DNA of 64,000 nt from Rhytidiadelphus loreus (GCA_947034895.1 OX344761.1:84147447-84211446); one strand, 5' to 3'. Shown: positions 13,038-25,493, numbered from the stretch's first letter. Program-made: numbers and translations. Notes: a model not told the origin generated them from the letters alone.

Positions 13038-13828
13038 CCTTAAAAAATCTTTAAAGTTTCCTAAGGGTCTCTTGAAGATTCAAGCTAGTGCCTATGATCT
13101 CAATTTTTGGCAAGATTTTTTGAATTTTTTTTTTTCAAGATAACAAAATTTATTAACTTTCTACAAATATCATTTTTATTTCAATCAGTGCCCAAGAGCA
13201 AAAGTTATGCCATAATAAGCTCCAAATAGGTGAAGCAAGTAATCTCCTCCCTTGTAAATTGAAAATTAAAATTTATTTTTTATGGATTATATTTTCGCTT
13301 CTTTTGCAAGCAATTCTAGTAAATTCTTGAGAAAATAATCTACTGGGTTTGTTTTTTAACTCAACTTTTACAATTTTTCAAGAAAAAAATTGCACATGGT
13401 TTAGTTTATTTTCAATTACGTCTTAGAATTATCATTAATTTAGTTTTCTTTCTATCTTGTACCTACTTCAATTTAACAAGTTTTTAAAGAATGAAAATTA
13501 TAGGTATTTTTTTAATAAGATTCTTGAACCCTCAATTCAATTATTCAATATAAATCATTTTAATTCAAAATTTGTAGTTCAAAAATTTTACATTATGAGG
13601 ATTCGAAGCCTTGCAATCTAATTAGGCTAGGAACAAATAAAATCATTTTCTTCACTTTAAATGCTTGTCTCATGATCAATACAATCAAAGTTTTTAAAAT
13701 TTCTTGTAGAGATTTTCATACTAGTCTATTGCTAGGTCATACAATTGGATATGCCAAAAAATGAATGTTTAATTTTTTTTGTTGTTTGAATTGGAAAAGG
13801 CAATTTTGAATGCTTTTTTACTTTAGGG
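13038..13828 (-). mobile_element. TTAA-family element inside long duplication, copy 2
   Basis: This is the counterpart of 3,187-4,031. It starts CCTTAAAAAATC after TTAA (13,034-13,037) and ends ACTTTAGGG before ATTAA. It is about 790 bp and more decayed than its partner. Confidence 0.55.
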
Positions 13829-16800
13829 ATTAATGGACCAAAGTGCCCAAAATACTTCCACTAATAACAACTTGTAAGGATGTGAAGTCAAAAGGCATGT
13901 CTTTTGAACGGTTGAAAAAGTGGGCTGTAAAATTGATTACAAATTTAATTTAGTTCTTAAAAATAATTATATTTGAAGTTTACAATTACAAATCCATTAC
14001 CACACATTTTACTTGAACATTATAAATATTTAGTTTATGTTTAATTGTAAAAAAAATTCAATTTTAAGTTTCAAATTATATTTGTAAGACTTTGGAAAAC
14101 TACAACTTTTGTTTATAATTCAATTCCAAATTATTTCTTGAAGTTGTTTATAATACATTTTTACAAAGCTTCAAATCAAAAAGCAAGGACAAGGTATTTA
14201 CGATTTTTACTTGGTTTCTTTTTCATGGTTGATGTGCATATTTGTATTTTGTAACATTGTAAGAAAAATCTTATTGCAACTACCAATGTTTTTATTTTAT
14301 TCTTCAAAATTAGACACAAGTGCTAGTAGGTATTGATGCTAACTAGACAAAAATAAAATAATATCAATCTACATTAGAAACTAATGTGAATCAATTTAGC
14401 ACAATTTATTATGAAAAGAAGGCCATTATGTATTCTTATTTATCAATTATTTTGCTTAAAATTTTTCTTTTAAATTAAAAAAGACATAATTATTGCGATC
14501 ATAAGTTTTGAATAATGATCAGGGATGTAAGTATGTAAGGTAGTTTTGAGTAAATAAGGTGGTCATTAACAACTCTAAACTTTAATTGAATACAGTAAAT
14601 GTGTAACATAGTTTTGTATTTGAGTGATAAGCTTTGAGTTGTTAATGAACACATTTTTGTAGATATTTATCATAGAACACATTATATTACAAACCAATTT
14701 CTAATTAGTTTGTTGTGTTTAGTAATGATACACAAAACACTACATAATTATACTTTACAAGAAACAAATATTTTTTACAATATATATAAGTTTGTCTGGC
14801 AAATTCTATATTTTGAAACCATAGATATTACAAAGATTAATGTGTCTAATTAATGATTTATTTTCTCAATAAAATTTGAATTTGATTATTGTACGCAAAC
14901 ATAATAATGTTATATAACTAGGTTTTAAGAGGCAATATTTTAATTTAAACTTGCAAACAATGAATCATTATAAAATCTCATATGTGAATTTTGTGAATAA
15001 AAAATTATAATATTTATATTCTCATCATTCTATATTTTAAAATTTTAAAATTTTAAATATGTATTTATTAAAAAAATTATATTCTAGTATTTAAATTAGC
15101 TGTTTATAAAATTATTATTGATAATACATTGCAAATAAACTTGAATGCATTATTTTTTTATATATGTATGAAAAGATGCCAAGAAAACCCAAAGCCAATT
15201 TGGTTGTTAAATTCCAAGTTTTTTGGGCAATTTGTTCATTCATACATTTTGATTGATTTGCTAAATGTCTCTTAAGGGTGTCCTTTCTAACTAGATTCAA
15301 AGCGTTTTCTACAAAATGCATCCATTTTTTGAGTTGCATTCTTGTGGGCACCCTTTGAAATCACAAAAGATAAGCATTTTATGAAAACCATTTATATTAT
15401 TGTTCAATTTGTTGATTTCTATAGAATAAGAATGCCAAAAATTCCATGACTTTAAAGATATGTAGGCTTAGGTCAAAGCACAAATGTCTCATAAAAATAG
15501 GTTCGATAACATTTTTGAAGTTTGCAAAAGGAGACAATGTAAAGCATAAATAATATAAATTATTTATATAATCATTATCAAATGTACTATAAAAATTTAT
15601 CAATTTGATTTAAATAAATTTTGAAGACTTGACTTTAAAAATTCATCAAAATATAATTTCTACATTGAGCATTTGAAAATTCCTATAATATTATAATTTT
15701 AGTTGGTTTGCGAAAAATACAAAAGATTTAAGGTTGAAAACATCAATACTTTCTTTAAATAGTAAATTTCTAGCATTAAGCTAATATTGTATCTTTTTTG
15801 CTATTTTCTTTATAATTTTTTTTACCATAGAGATTTGAGTTTCAAAATAAAAATTGAGAGACAATTGTATGATCCAATTTGCATTGAAAAAATAAATTTC
15901 TGAAAAAAAGTTTTCTCTATATGAAAATAAAATCCATGGTGAATTAGGCATATCTTGTAAAATGGTTGATTGGAATTTTAAGGGTTGACTTATTAGAAGC
16001 TATTTGCTTAAACAATATAATCCACCATTTTTAAATGACACATTTTGCTATTCTTCCATTCTTTAGTGTGTTTCATATATTATTGGTCTAAAAAATAAAA
16101 GATTAAAAATGAAGATTACTATATTAGATTTGTTATAAAACCACATATGATCAAATTCTATATTTATATGATTGTTGTATTATAACCCTAATTAGTTGTA
16201 TGAAGATTTTTCAAATAACCTTGGTGGGATTTCAACTTTCATATCAAACCCTATCATTTATTGGAAGATTAGAAAAAACTTTAAAACAATCTTGTTAAGA
16301 ATAATACAAAACTTATTATTCACAATCAAAAGATTAATCGTGGCAAATTTTAATGCATAATTGGTCTCAAAGATCTTCATAGAATTAGGGGATGTTAGTG
16401 AATACAAAATGAATGAACCACAAAATAGTGGCAAATTTTTACATTTATCTATCTAAGTGAAAATATGGAGTTAGTCCTACCCTTCCAATACATGCCATGG
16501 TGCAATATAGCATTGCAGCACTAAATTTGGATTGTGAAGGCTATTGATTTAGGATCTATTTGTTGTTTAGAATCTATTTGTTTGTATGTTTCTTTGTACA
16601 ATAGAGTAAAAGTAAGTTGAAAAGGAATATTAACCAACCACAAAATCCAGAAGATTTTTAGATTCATTCATGCAAGGTCGTAACATTGTCTGACTAGACA
16701 ATGGTCCTTCCTATGTTGAGAAGCAATGTATTATGCTTTTTTGGATACTTGAGAAGGACGTATCACCTAATTCAAAAATTGTAGTTGGTTGAGGAGTCAA

Positions 16801-17057
16801 TTGAGACAAGTTTATTCATTGCAGGCATCCCCTTTTCAAAGATGTAAAAGGGACCTCTGCTTCATTTGTAAACATTGTTATGTGTGGGACATCTTGTCTG
16901 TATAAGATAAAGATTCGCAAGGGATATACTCTTACTTGTTTACAATTCCTCTTCAAAGTCCACAACAATGACAATATTGTTATCTCCAAAGTGCTATGAA
17001 ATCATGCTCCATTGGTTTGGGGTGATGTTTCATCCAAATTTCTTCTCATTTGGTTGA

Positions 17058-17969
17058 CCCCTCAAGTTTTTTTACTATGTTTTCACCAAAAACGCTCCCA
17101 AAATGCTATTTCTAGTACAACAACCAAATTTTAGAAAAGAAAACATTTTTGGACACATGTACCCATAGGATCTTGTAATATGTAGGTTTGTTAAAATGTG
17201 GAAAAAAATTCAGAAGTATTCATTGTGTAGATTGCAAGATATTAGTGTTTGAAGTGACAAAAATCCTTTTTTTTAACTTGCAAAAACCGAGCAGCTACAC
17301 TTCACAAGCTCACATTTGTATGAAAAAATGTCCAAAATAGTATTGCTTTTTTAGATTCATTATTCAAGGCAAGTTGGCTTCTTGCTTGAAGAAATTGTAG
17401 ATCATTTGGAATTGTACAATATATAGGAAAAAAATTGTAAGTAGAAAAAATAGAGAATGATTTATAATACTAAATTGTTAAAAATTTAGTTATGGAATTG
17501 AAAAATGCCAATCCAAATGGTTTTAATGTTGTAATAAGTAGTCTACATCCTATGATTTTATTTTTTTCAAAAAATATTGAAAATTGAGCTAAATAAAGGA
17601 CTTCAAAGTTTATTTTAGAGTAGAGAATCCATAACTACTTGTAAACTAGAACTCCTCATAACTTTCATCTCATTAATCAAAATGCAATGATTAAAAGCTT
17701 TCCACATATGTATAAATCTAGAATACCAATTTCAAATTTTTATTTCTTAAAAAAAAAAATAATATTTTTTTTGAGCTACCTAAGTTGCCCACCAATCGTT
17801 GAAAATCACATATCTTACAATAATTTTTTAACCATGTTATCAAAAGTTATGAAAACTGTTGAGCCCTAAAGCTACTCCTTAGGCACATGTTGTGTGAATA
17901 TTTCATAGAAAAAAATAAAATTCCATTCGAATTGAGCTGCCCCCAAAACACAGTTTGGTCTTTTAGGGG
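17058..17969 (+). mobile_element. TTAA-family element with matching empty site (912 bp)
   Basis: It starts CCCCTCAAG after TTGA (17,054-17,057, probably a mutated TTAA) and ends CTTTTAGGGG before TTAA (17,970-17,973). The other copy of the long duplication has no element here: it reads 'ttttggTTAATTTTGTATTT' at 6,983-7,002 with a single TTAA. The interior resembles the 31,955 element ('tgttttcaccaaaaacg'). Confidence 0.85.
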
Positions 17970-18185
17970 TTAATTTTGTATTTTTTGAGAATGCAAGGAG
18001 ACCCTTACCTCATTGATAAACAAGGTTATGGTGAAAAAATTGGAGTCAAAGCTACATTCATAAAAAAATGCTTGGGTGCAATATAAATTTGGAAATATAA
18101 ACTTTGGAGAAGCCCAAGCTTGGATACAAGAAACTAAGCTAGTTGAATCCAACGTATTGGCTAAGGTTTGTTTATATTCGAGGTT

Positions 18186-18360
18186 TGTTTGTTTATCTCT
18201 ACAAAACAGAGGAAAGCTCAAAAATTGCAAAATTAACCCAACCACACAACAAAGCAAGCCAATTTTTTACATTCCTTCTTTCAAGCCCCCCCCCCCCCCC
18301 CCCCCAATTTGAAATTCCCCCATCCTCCCAACAAATGCTAGAATGTAGAAAACTTGGATG
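18186..18360. repeat. direct repeat unit A with C20 run
   Basis: It shares the order 'aggaaagct.aaaaattgcaaaat', 'aaagcaag.caa', 'acattcctt.tttgagg' (approximate) and 'cccccatcctcccaacaaatgc' (split by variants) with 18,788-18,960. It contains 20 consecutive C at 18,286-18,305, where the second unit has a T run instead. Confidence 0.6.
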
Positions 18361-18432
18361 TAGAAAACTTGGCTAGTGCAATCCAATGCACAATCTAGGG
18401 GTTTGTTTGTATAGGAGAAGGCCTTGAGGGGA

Positions 18433-18506
18433 GGGGGTTCCTGCATTTAAAGGCACTGGACTGAGGGCGTTAGCCTAAGGTCAAGCCCGAAAATGCAGGG
18501 ACCCCC
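18433..18506. repeat. 16-bp stem inverted repeat
   Basis: GGGGGTTCCTGCATTT (18,433-18,448) is complementary to AAATGCAGGGACCCCC (18,491-18,506) with one mismatch, around a 42-base loop. It could fold as RNA or DNA. No U run follows, and no function is assigned. Confidence 0.6.
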
Positions 18507-18787
18507 GATTTGAGAGGGCTTCCCTACATAATGCACGTGAAAGATTTCTTTCTAGCTTCATTTGATTTCTTTCCAATTGGTGTGCAAATGTGTTAGTGTG
18601 CAAATGTGTTTGTGAGGGTGCTTTCCACCATGTTGAAAAGATAAAGAAATTTCTATGGTGCATTCCACCATGTTGAACAGTGCATTCCACTAGTGTTAAT
18701 GCCCTCCCTTGTGAATGGTGAGATTCCGCTATAGGAGGAGCAAATATTAATGAAGAGAAATCTTTTCAAGTGCATTATGTATCTATG

Positions 18788-18960
18788 ATTTGTCTATTTG
18801 TCCCTATAACAAAAAAAAGGAAAGCTTAAAAATTGCAAAATCTGACAAAAGACAAAAGAAAGCAAGTCAACTTTTTTTACATTCCTTTCTTTGAGGCCAA
18901 TTTTTTTTTTTTGAATTCCCCCATCCTCCCAACAAATGCAACAAATGCTAGGGTACAAAT
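18788..18960. repeat. direct repeat unit B
   Basis: This is the second copy of the unit at 18,186-18,360, about 600 bases downstream. It lies just before the GC-rich promoter region of the PHD-SAP30 gene. Confidence 0.55.
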
Positions 18961-18999
18961 GTGCAATACCAAGGGGTTCTTTGGGAAGGGGCTAAGTAA

Positions 19000-20239
19000 G
19001 GGACGACAAGCAGCCCCGGCCTCCCTACAATCTAGGGTTTGTTTGTTTGTAAGCGAGTCTGTCTGTCGGAGAGAGGTTGGTTGTCTGTTTCGATCCGCCC
19101 AAGGTTCTTGCAAGCCTCCATTCCCGCAACCCACCCTGGCCCCTTCCCTTTTGTTTTCCCGTCCCCTTTCCCCTTCCCGTTGTTTTTTCCCGACCCTTTC
19201 CTTTCGCACTAGCATATATAGCCCTCCATCGCCTCCCCCCCTTGGCCTGCCCTGCCTTGCCTGCGATCGAATCCATTCTCCTCGAAATCCAGGCCATCTC
19301 GATGCTTCTCTGACACCCCCCAACAACAACCCAACAACCCATCGCCCCATTTCCTTAAAACATCCCATCTCCAGGAGGGAGCCTCTAGCCTTTTTGCTTA
19401 CCAATTTCTTGCAAATTGCTTCCAATTTCTTTCCGTTTGGGGCGGACGTCGTGCAGCTCCTCGGGTCTTGCTTAAACCCCCCACCTCTTCTTCTTCCTCC
19501 TCCTCCTTCTCCTCGTTGCTGGAATTGGAATTTCCATGCCGCCGTTGCTCGTAAGTTCACCACCCTCATGAGCTCACACAGGCAAGCTCACTCGGAATTG
19601 GAGAATTCAATTCGAGAGAAGCATCGATCGATCGTCGGCAGTTAGTTGTCGAGTTCTCGGGGTAGTTCTGATTTCGTCGTTGCCAAGGACAGTTAGTTGC
19701 GAGGACAACAATGTGGTCGTTGGAGGGGAGAGTCTTGGGTTTTTTGGTGGGTCGGTAGTTTGGTGGTTTGAAATTGGGGGTTAAATTGGAGGCTATTTCT
19801 TGGAATTCTTGTGTTTAGAAGTGAGAGTGAAACAGGGAGTTTAAGCTTCGGTAAATGGTTATTATAGCGACGGGGCAGAGGTGGAGTAATTAAGAAAGTA
19901 AAGGCGAGCGAGCGAGAGAGAGAGGCGGGGTTCATGATTTTGGGTGTTCGCATTGGGGAGTGGGTCCGGAGGTTAAGAAGAGGGAGATGAAGAAAGAAGG
20001 AAGGTTGTGTTTGTTGACGGGTTTACGTGGTTTTGGGAAATGCAGGGCTTTGTTGATTTTGTGTTGACGGAAGGAAAGAGGTTTGTTTGAAAGGAAGGAG
20101 ACGACGGTCGTGACGGCGACGAAGACGACGACTGTTGTGTGTTGTGTGTGTGTGCGCGCGCGATCAGATCAGCTTTGTTTGCCGTTATTGCGTCGCGGCG
20201 ACGCCGATGGTTTTGGCGAGACCTGAATTGTAGTCAACC
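19000..20239 (+). promoter_or_regulatory. GC-rich promoter and 5' leader of PHD-SAP30 gene
   Basis: Base composition changes sharply to GC-rich near 19,000. A TATA box (CATATATAG, 19,213-19,221) sits in a C/T-rich context, which would put a start of transcription near 19,245-19,255. A strong splice donor-like GTAAGT at 19,551 suggests a 5'-leader intron, but its acceptor is uncertain. Just before the gene's first ATG is an alternating (TG)n(CG)n tract at about 20,144-20,162. Long open frames on both strands here (18,833-19,645 and 18,877-19,569) are low-complexity Pro/Ser/Gly/Arg and are judged non-coding. Confidence 0.5.
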
Positions 20240-22491
20240 ATGTTTTCCAGGCAGCTTTGCTCGAATCCCCATTGCAAGCGCACGTCGCCGGGAGATGGAC
20301 CGTGAGTCTTGGTCTTGGTCTTGGTCGTCTTGCTTAATTTGTTTCCTCTTCAACCCTTACACACACACAAGAGTCTTCCTTTGTAGCGTGCGAGGATTAG
20401 GAGAAGAGTGTTTGTCGTTGCCTCTGCATGTTTGCAATTAGAATCTCCGGCGTCTTTAGAACCCATGGCGGTGTAGGGAATGTAGGTGCTCTAGCTTTTT
20501 TTCTTTCCTCCAGAGTCCACAGATTGTGGTATTTATTAATTGGGGCATGGAAACTTCCGCCGTATTTCCGGGTTGCGCCTTTTCTTTTCTGGTGGGAATT
20601 CGAATTTTCGGCACAGTGCCTAGAGGGAGGAACAGAAAAAATCATTTTAAAGTTGGAGCGTCTTTTCTTGGAAAAAGTGGAGGGGTCCATGACACAAAAA
20701 GGTGTGGGGTGCGGGTGTTTATATATAACTGCAGGACCTGTCGGTGGCATGTACGGAATTATGGAAGCCAGAAGGACCCCAAACATGTCACCTTGTGTAA
20801 TGCTTGCAAGATCAACTTCGATCAGGTGAATATTTGTGCTTCCAAGGTCTAGATTTTCAGGTTTTGAGATGGAGTTTCTTGGTGTGGGGTCTTGAACAAA
20901 CGGGGTCTTCATTTCAAAACAGGACTTGGGAGTTCTTTTCGACGTTGGTTTGAGAGAAGAAATGAGTTGACTTACCAAAGTTTGTGGGATCTGTAGGGGA
21001 AGTATTGCCCTTTCTGTGTGCAAATATACCGCGAGAAGGACCCTGACAGCTTCGACGGAAAGGAGGTACGATTCTGCTCAGGAGTGTTTTTTCCCTCTTC
21101 TTTTGCAGTGCCGTAGTTTGCTCCTGAGTCATCGTTTGTTTTGACTGGGCGTACAGGAGTCCTTGCCTTGGTGTTCACGTTCTTGGGGTTTGGGTGTTCG
21201 TACTGGCAGTGGGTAGGGTGTGACAACCGGACATGTCGTCGCTGGGTACATGTGGAGTGCGAAATTAATGCAGGAAATCAAGTGGATTCTACGGCGTATT
21301 ATCTCTGTCCCAGCTGCAGAGAGGTTTGTCCTTTTCCTGTCTTAAGGTTCTGTTGCAAATGTTCATGTTTCGTTTTTAGGTAGAGGATGTGTTTTATGGT
21401 TTGAAAATAAAATAAATTAGGAGGGATGTTGCTAATGAAATGTGAATTTGCATTGAATCCATACATTGATACTCAGAATGCGCATGAATTTGGGGAGAAA
21501 AAGCCTCGTTGTGGCCGCTTGCCTGTTCAAGAGCAGCAGCCTGTTCCTGCTTCCGGTCAGACATATGTCGATAACAGTTCATCGGTGAGCGGCTCCTTTA
21601 ATTTCAATTCTCTTGGACTGCAGGACTCTTTTTTTTTAATGAATTGTTGAATTAACTGGTCTAAGATTATTCTGCAGGAGATTGAACAAAAGTCGAAGAT
21701 GCCACCATCTTTGAGAAGCACAAGACGACCTCTGCAAGTTGATCTTTCTAAACTTGAGGTCAGTTGATTGCCTTGTTTTATACTTTTTAATATCGTCTTA
21801 ATAATGTTGGGTCTTTGCTTGTGATCTGAACACTCGTAATTTATTGCATGTGCTCTTTCTGTTTTGTGGACAGACATCATCGTTGAAGAAGTACCGGCGT
21901 GTGTACAATTTAAGGGAAGTGTCAAGCAGCTGCAAGGTATTCAGGAATAATCTAGCCTCTACCTGCCTAATTGGCTACTTCCATATTCATTGCAGTTGAC
22001 ATGAATCGTTTCCGTACAGTAAAAATATGTTTTGGAGGTTGCAATAATAGGCTCTGAGCTTCCAAGGTGGACTTTCTATTTTTAGTTTCGACACTAAGAA
22101 GCTAAGTAATTCCTGGAATCTCACCTCGCGAGTTCTCGAACTGTCAAGGGGAATTAGAATGCTTCCTGATTCTCGTTTGTACTTTCTAATTAGAATGTTT
22201 ACTTGTTGTCTTAGGAGGAGCTTGTTCCAGCTGTTGCACAGCATTTTGCAGCTCAGGTACGTCTCCTTTGCACACACCATTCGCACTGTTTTTGTCTAAT
22301 AATTGGACAGTACATACCGCAATTGAATGTTATACAAAATGAACCATGTCTTTCTGCTGTCTCACATGAAACCAATGATTTCCCAGGTTGTGGAGGAGAA
22401 TGAGACTCTACTTTCCTTCGCCTTTTTCCTGAAGAAGCAGCAATCGTTTCCAAGCTCCAATATGACACAGCCGCAGGTTGCACATCCATAG
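20240..22491 (+). CDS. PHD finger-SAP30 (Sin3-binding) domain protein
   Basis: I assembled nine exons by hand: 20240-20301, 20735-20825, 20997-21065, 21210-21323, 21477-21584, 21678-21758, 21874-21936, 22215-22256 and 22387-22491. All introns are GT-AG, the phases agree, and they give 244 residues. The start ATG has an in-frame TAG three codons upstream. Residues 7-45 hold Cys pairs (CSNPHC, LCNAC). Residues 55-110 form a complete C4HC3 PHD finger (CPFC, GCDNRTC, WVHVEC, CPSC). Residues 113-165 are a polar linker. Residues 169-229 match the SAP30 Sin3-binding domain: VDLSKLE, LKKYRRVYNL, KEELVPAVAQHF, then ENETLLSFAFFLKK. SAP30 proteins bridge Sin3 to histone deacetylases, and PHD fingers bind histone tails. 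A nuclear chromatin role follows by inference. The PHD finger lacks an obvious extra aromatic cage residue set that I can judge. An extra upstream coding exon (acceptor at 20,250) is possible but less likely. Confidence 0.85.
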
Positions 22492-25400
22492 ACGAAGTGA
22501 ACAATTCGACTCAAATTTGGTGGAGAGAATCCCACTTATAACTGCTGTCACTGCTCATTCTTGTATCTGTCTGTGCTGCACGGACTCTGCGCCATCTCTT
22601 ATCAGCCAGTCACTCCTTTAGGGTAGATGTAATATATGGCGAAATCACTTGGGCAGAGATTGAGGTGCAAGTTAAGTAACACATCAGACTTGTTTTTGAA
22701 AGGGGGAGGGGGGCGGCGAAAATTCGGACAATACTACAGGCTCTAGTTAGTTTACAGAATTTTTTTTTATTACTACAGGCTTAAGTTCGATGACTTTTTG
22801 GAGGAGCCGAAGTTAAGAGACTGCTGCCCTCAGCGTAGAAGCAGCATCCATTTTTCTTTTTGTTGTTTCCAACTTCCACTTGATCATTTAGGAAGTTGGT
22901 AACTGATTGGCCGATGCAACTGGTTGCCAGGACTTCGAATCGCTTAGGATCTTTTTTTACAGACTTTACAGCAGACACTCATTAATATGTCTTGTCATTC
23001 GTTTTATGAATGACATCACTGGAGATGGAAGAGATTGATGCTGGAACATTTACACCAGGAGAGAGTACCCTTCATATGGAATTTATTTCACTGCAACTAC
23101 CGGTACTCTCTGAAAATGTCATTTCTTTACCTTAAAATGAAATGGTACAAATCAGGCTCCAATTTATGAAGATGTGCCCGTATGGTAGCGCTTGAATGTC
23201 ATTTTTTTTGTACTTCTTTGCTGCAATTATGTTCAAGCCTGAATGTGACTGGCATGAGGAAAAACAATTACATTAGCAGATGCAAAAAAAGGACTGTCTG
23301 AGGGATATATTATGTAAATGTTATATATATTTAAGTTAAACAAGGTTTTATATAGGATATGAAAAAAGATTGCTCATTGACTGCGTGAAAGGAATGAATG
23401 AAAGTAAACAGACTTTAGGAAACGCTCAAATTTAATGGAAGATTCACCAAATCCGTTGCTGAGTATCATTGCAGACTACAATCACTCTGAGGTCATAGCA
23501 TTTCACTTTCTCTTGTTTTTGCATTACTTTTAATGGGGTTTTATGATTGAGCTTAATAAAAACTGATGAACCTCTCACCTGCTGCCACGTATGTGTCCAA
23601 TGGATGATAGAGAATCCTTCCATGTAGGATAGAAGTGCAGATGTTCATTCTTGGAATTTTGTGTAAAAAGGGGAGGTCTTGTATAGTAATTTGACCTTCA
23701 ATGAATGCTCTTTGTTTTTTTAAGCAAATGATTTGTACGGTACCCCAAAGGATGATTTCTATAGTGTCTAGCCCATTCTATTGGGTAGGAAAATTTGAGG
23801 AGGGTTTGTGCACTAAGATCATAGCAAGGAACTAGCTTCTTGAATTTAGTGGTAAGGTAAAACAACCCATTGCGATCATACTTTTCAGTGTAAAATTCAT
23901 TGTAAGAATTGATTTTGAGGCCTTCCATATTAGAAAATATTGTGATTGTATTGGGTAGGTAAGATGAGCATACTGGATTTTGTTTTTGTTGGCTATGGAG
24001 TAGCCTACAGACTCTTTTGGGTTGGTTACTTCAAAAATTCATAACAAATCCATATTTTGTCTGAAAAATACAATTTCAAATGACCCCATTATTTCTCACA
24101 TTTGTCTTCATGTGGAAAAAAAATTGAAGAATTTCAACCATGGCATGAGGGCAAACTCCTAATTCTAACCACAATGGGTTGTTTTACCTTACCTTGTTTT
24201 GTTGGATGTGACAATGGGAAGTGAACAAGGAAAAGATTAGAGTGATCTATGAGATAGATACCCATAAAAATTGCCACTTTTAGCTATTGTGCCTAGTTAC
24301 TATGATTAAACTTGACTAGGTTTTTCATATTTTCTTATAAGCAAGTGAAAAGAGATTCCAATGCACTAAAGAATGCAAACATTTGGATATAGTTTTGAAA
24401 TTGTTTCTTCCATATAGGTACATATTGACATATTGATTTTGGTGAATTCATTTCTTCCATATACTTTGGTACATATTCATTTTGGAGATGCGCCCATAGT
24501 TAATGATAGCACTTTTGGGTAAGTGGTGTATTTGGGGAAGCGCCCACCTTAAATGACAGTAGAATAATATTAAAATCAGCACAGCCCAATTTCAACTTTT
24601 TAACACTTATGAGAAAGCTCTTACTAAACCAATTTTTTAAGAGGGTTCAAAATTTTGAGCTTTTGCAGATTCCTAAACGGCTCACCGACCTTAGAAATTT
24701 GCGAATGTCAGAATTGGTAAATTGATTTCACCACCCTATTGGTGGGAGAGGGGCTTGAGTGGGGGAGTGGGATGGCAGGTGGCAGTGAGTGGGGCAGATA
24801 AATTCAATATCATTGGTGCACATCCCCACAAACTGAAGAAAACTTGTTCAACTAATCTAACACTCATTGCACTCAAATTCTCAAATTCAGAGCCCATTTC
24901 ATTTGTGTCAAAAAAATTTTAATTAAAAAAATAAATTCAGAGCGCATCATGTCGCTCATGGAGAATTTGCCCCTCGAAAAATGAACTTCTACCTTTTAGA
25001 GTGGATTATAATTTTAAATTTTGTATCAGCACATTCAAAAGTATTTTGAATAGGTAAAACAAAACTCCAAATTTAGACATTGGACAATGAAAATAAACCA
25101 CTTCAAACTGAGTTAGCTAAAAGACAAAAAATGATTGGGACTTCTACAAATTGGAGTTACCAAAGCACTTTTCAATGCTATTCAATGTTGTACTCCCAAA
25201 TTTGACACTTTGAACCTATTCAAAGCTTTTTTGAATGCTCTTCCAATGATACAAAAAAAGAATTCAAGTTCTAATTATAAACCAATCAAAGGTTAGAAGT
25301 TAATGTTGGAGGGATAAATTTTGGAGTGGACCAAGGATGCTTTGAGAGCTACAATATATCGTTTTGTTTGATTAGTGAAGCTGCAAAATTAGTGTCACCT

Positions 25401-25493
25401 ACGTAAAAATTTAGTGACACTACATAATTTCATTTCTTCAAAATTGGTATAGTAAAGTAACATTTTAGCATACACAATTTTTACCCCTAAAGT
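22492..25493. other. 3' flank of PHD-SAP30 gene and gene-free DNA
   Basis: The first several hundred bases are still mixed in composition and probably include the 3' untranslated region. I could not fix a poly(A) site. Beyond about 23,100 the sequence becomes AT-rich intergenic DNA. Near 23,610-23,690 is an inverted copy of the 'tcctacatagaa' block that starts the long duplication. No further gene is seen. Confidence 0.4.

Larger units (their letters stand above)
12446..18160. repeat. long dispersed duplication, copy 2
   Basis: This is the partner of 2,653-7,400. It is longer because of the TTAA element at 17,058-17,969 and about 220 extra bases near 15,975-16,195. Identity by eye is high but clearly eroded, with many substitutions and small indels, so the duplication is old. 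No frame is shared between the copies. Confidence 0.7.

Noticed and set aside
18833..19645. 270-codon frame on + and 230-codon frame on - in the GC-rich leader
   Set aside because: Both are low-complexity (Pro/Ser/Leu or Gly/Arg) and overlap on opposite strands. They span the TATA box and leader of the PHD-SAP30 gene and show no domain. They arise from few stop codons in GC-rich DNA.
20397..21023. 208-codon frame on the - strand
   Set aside because: It lies antisense to exons and introns of the well-supported PHD-SAP30 gene and shows no recognisable motif.
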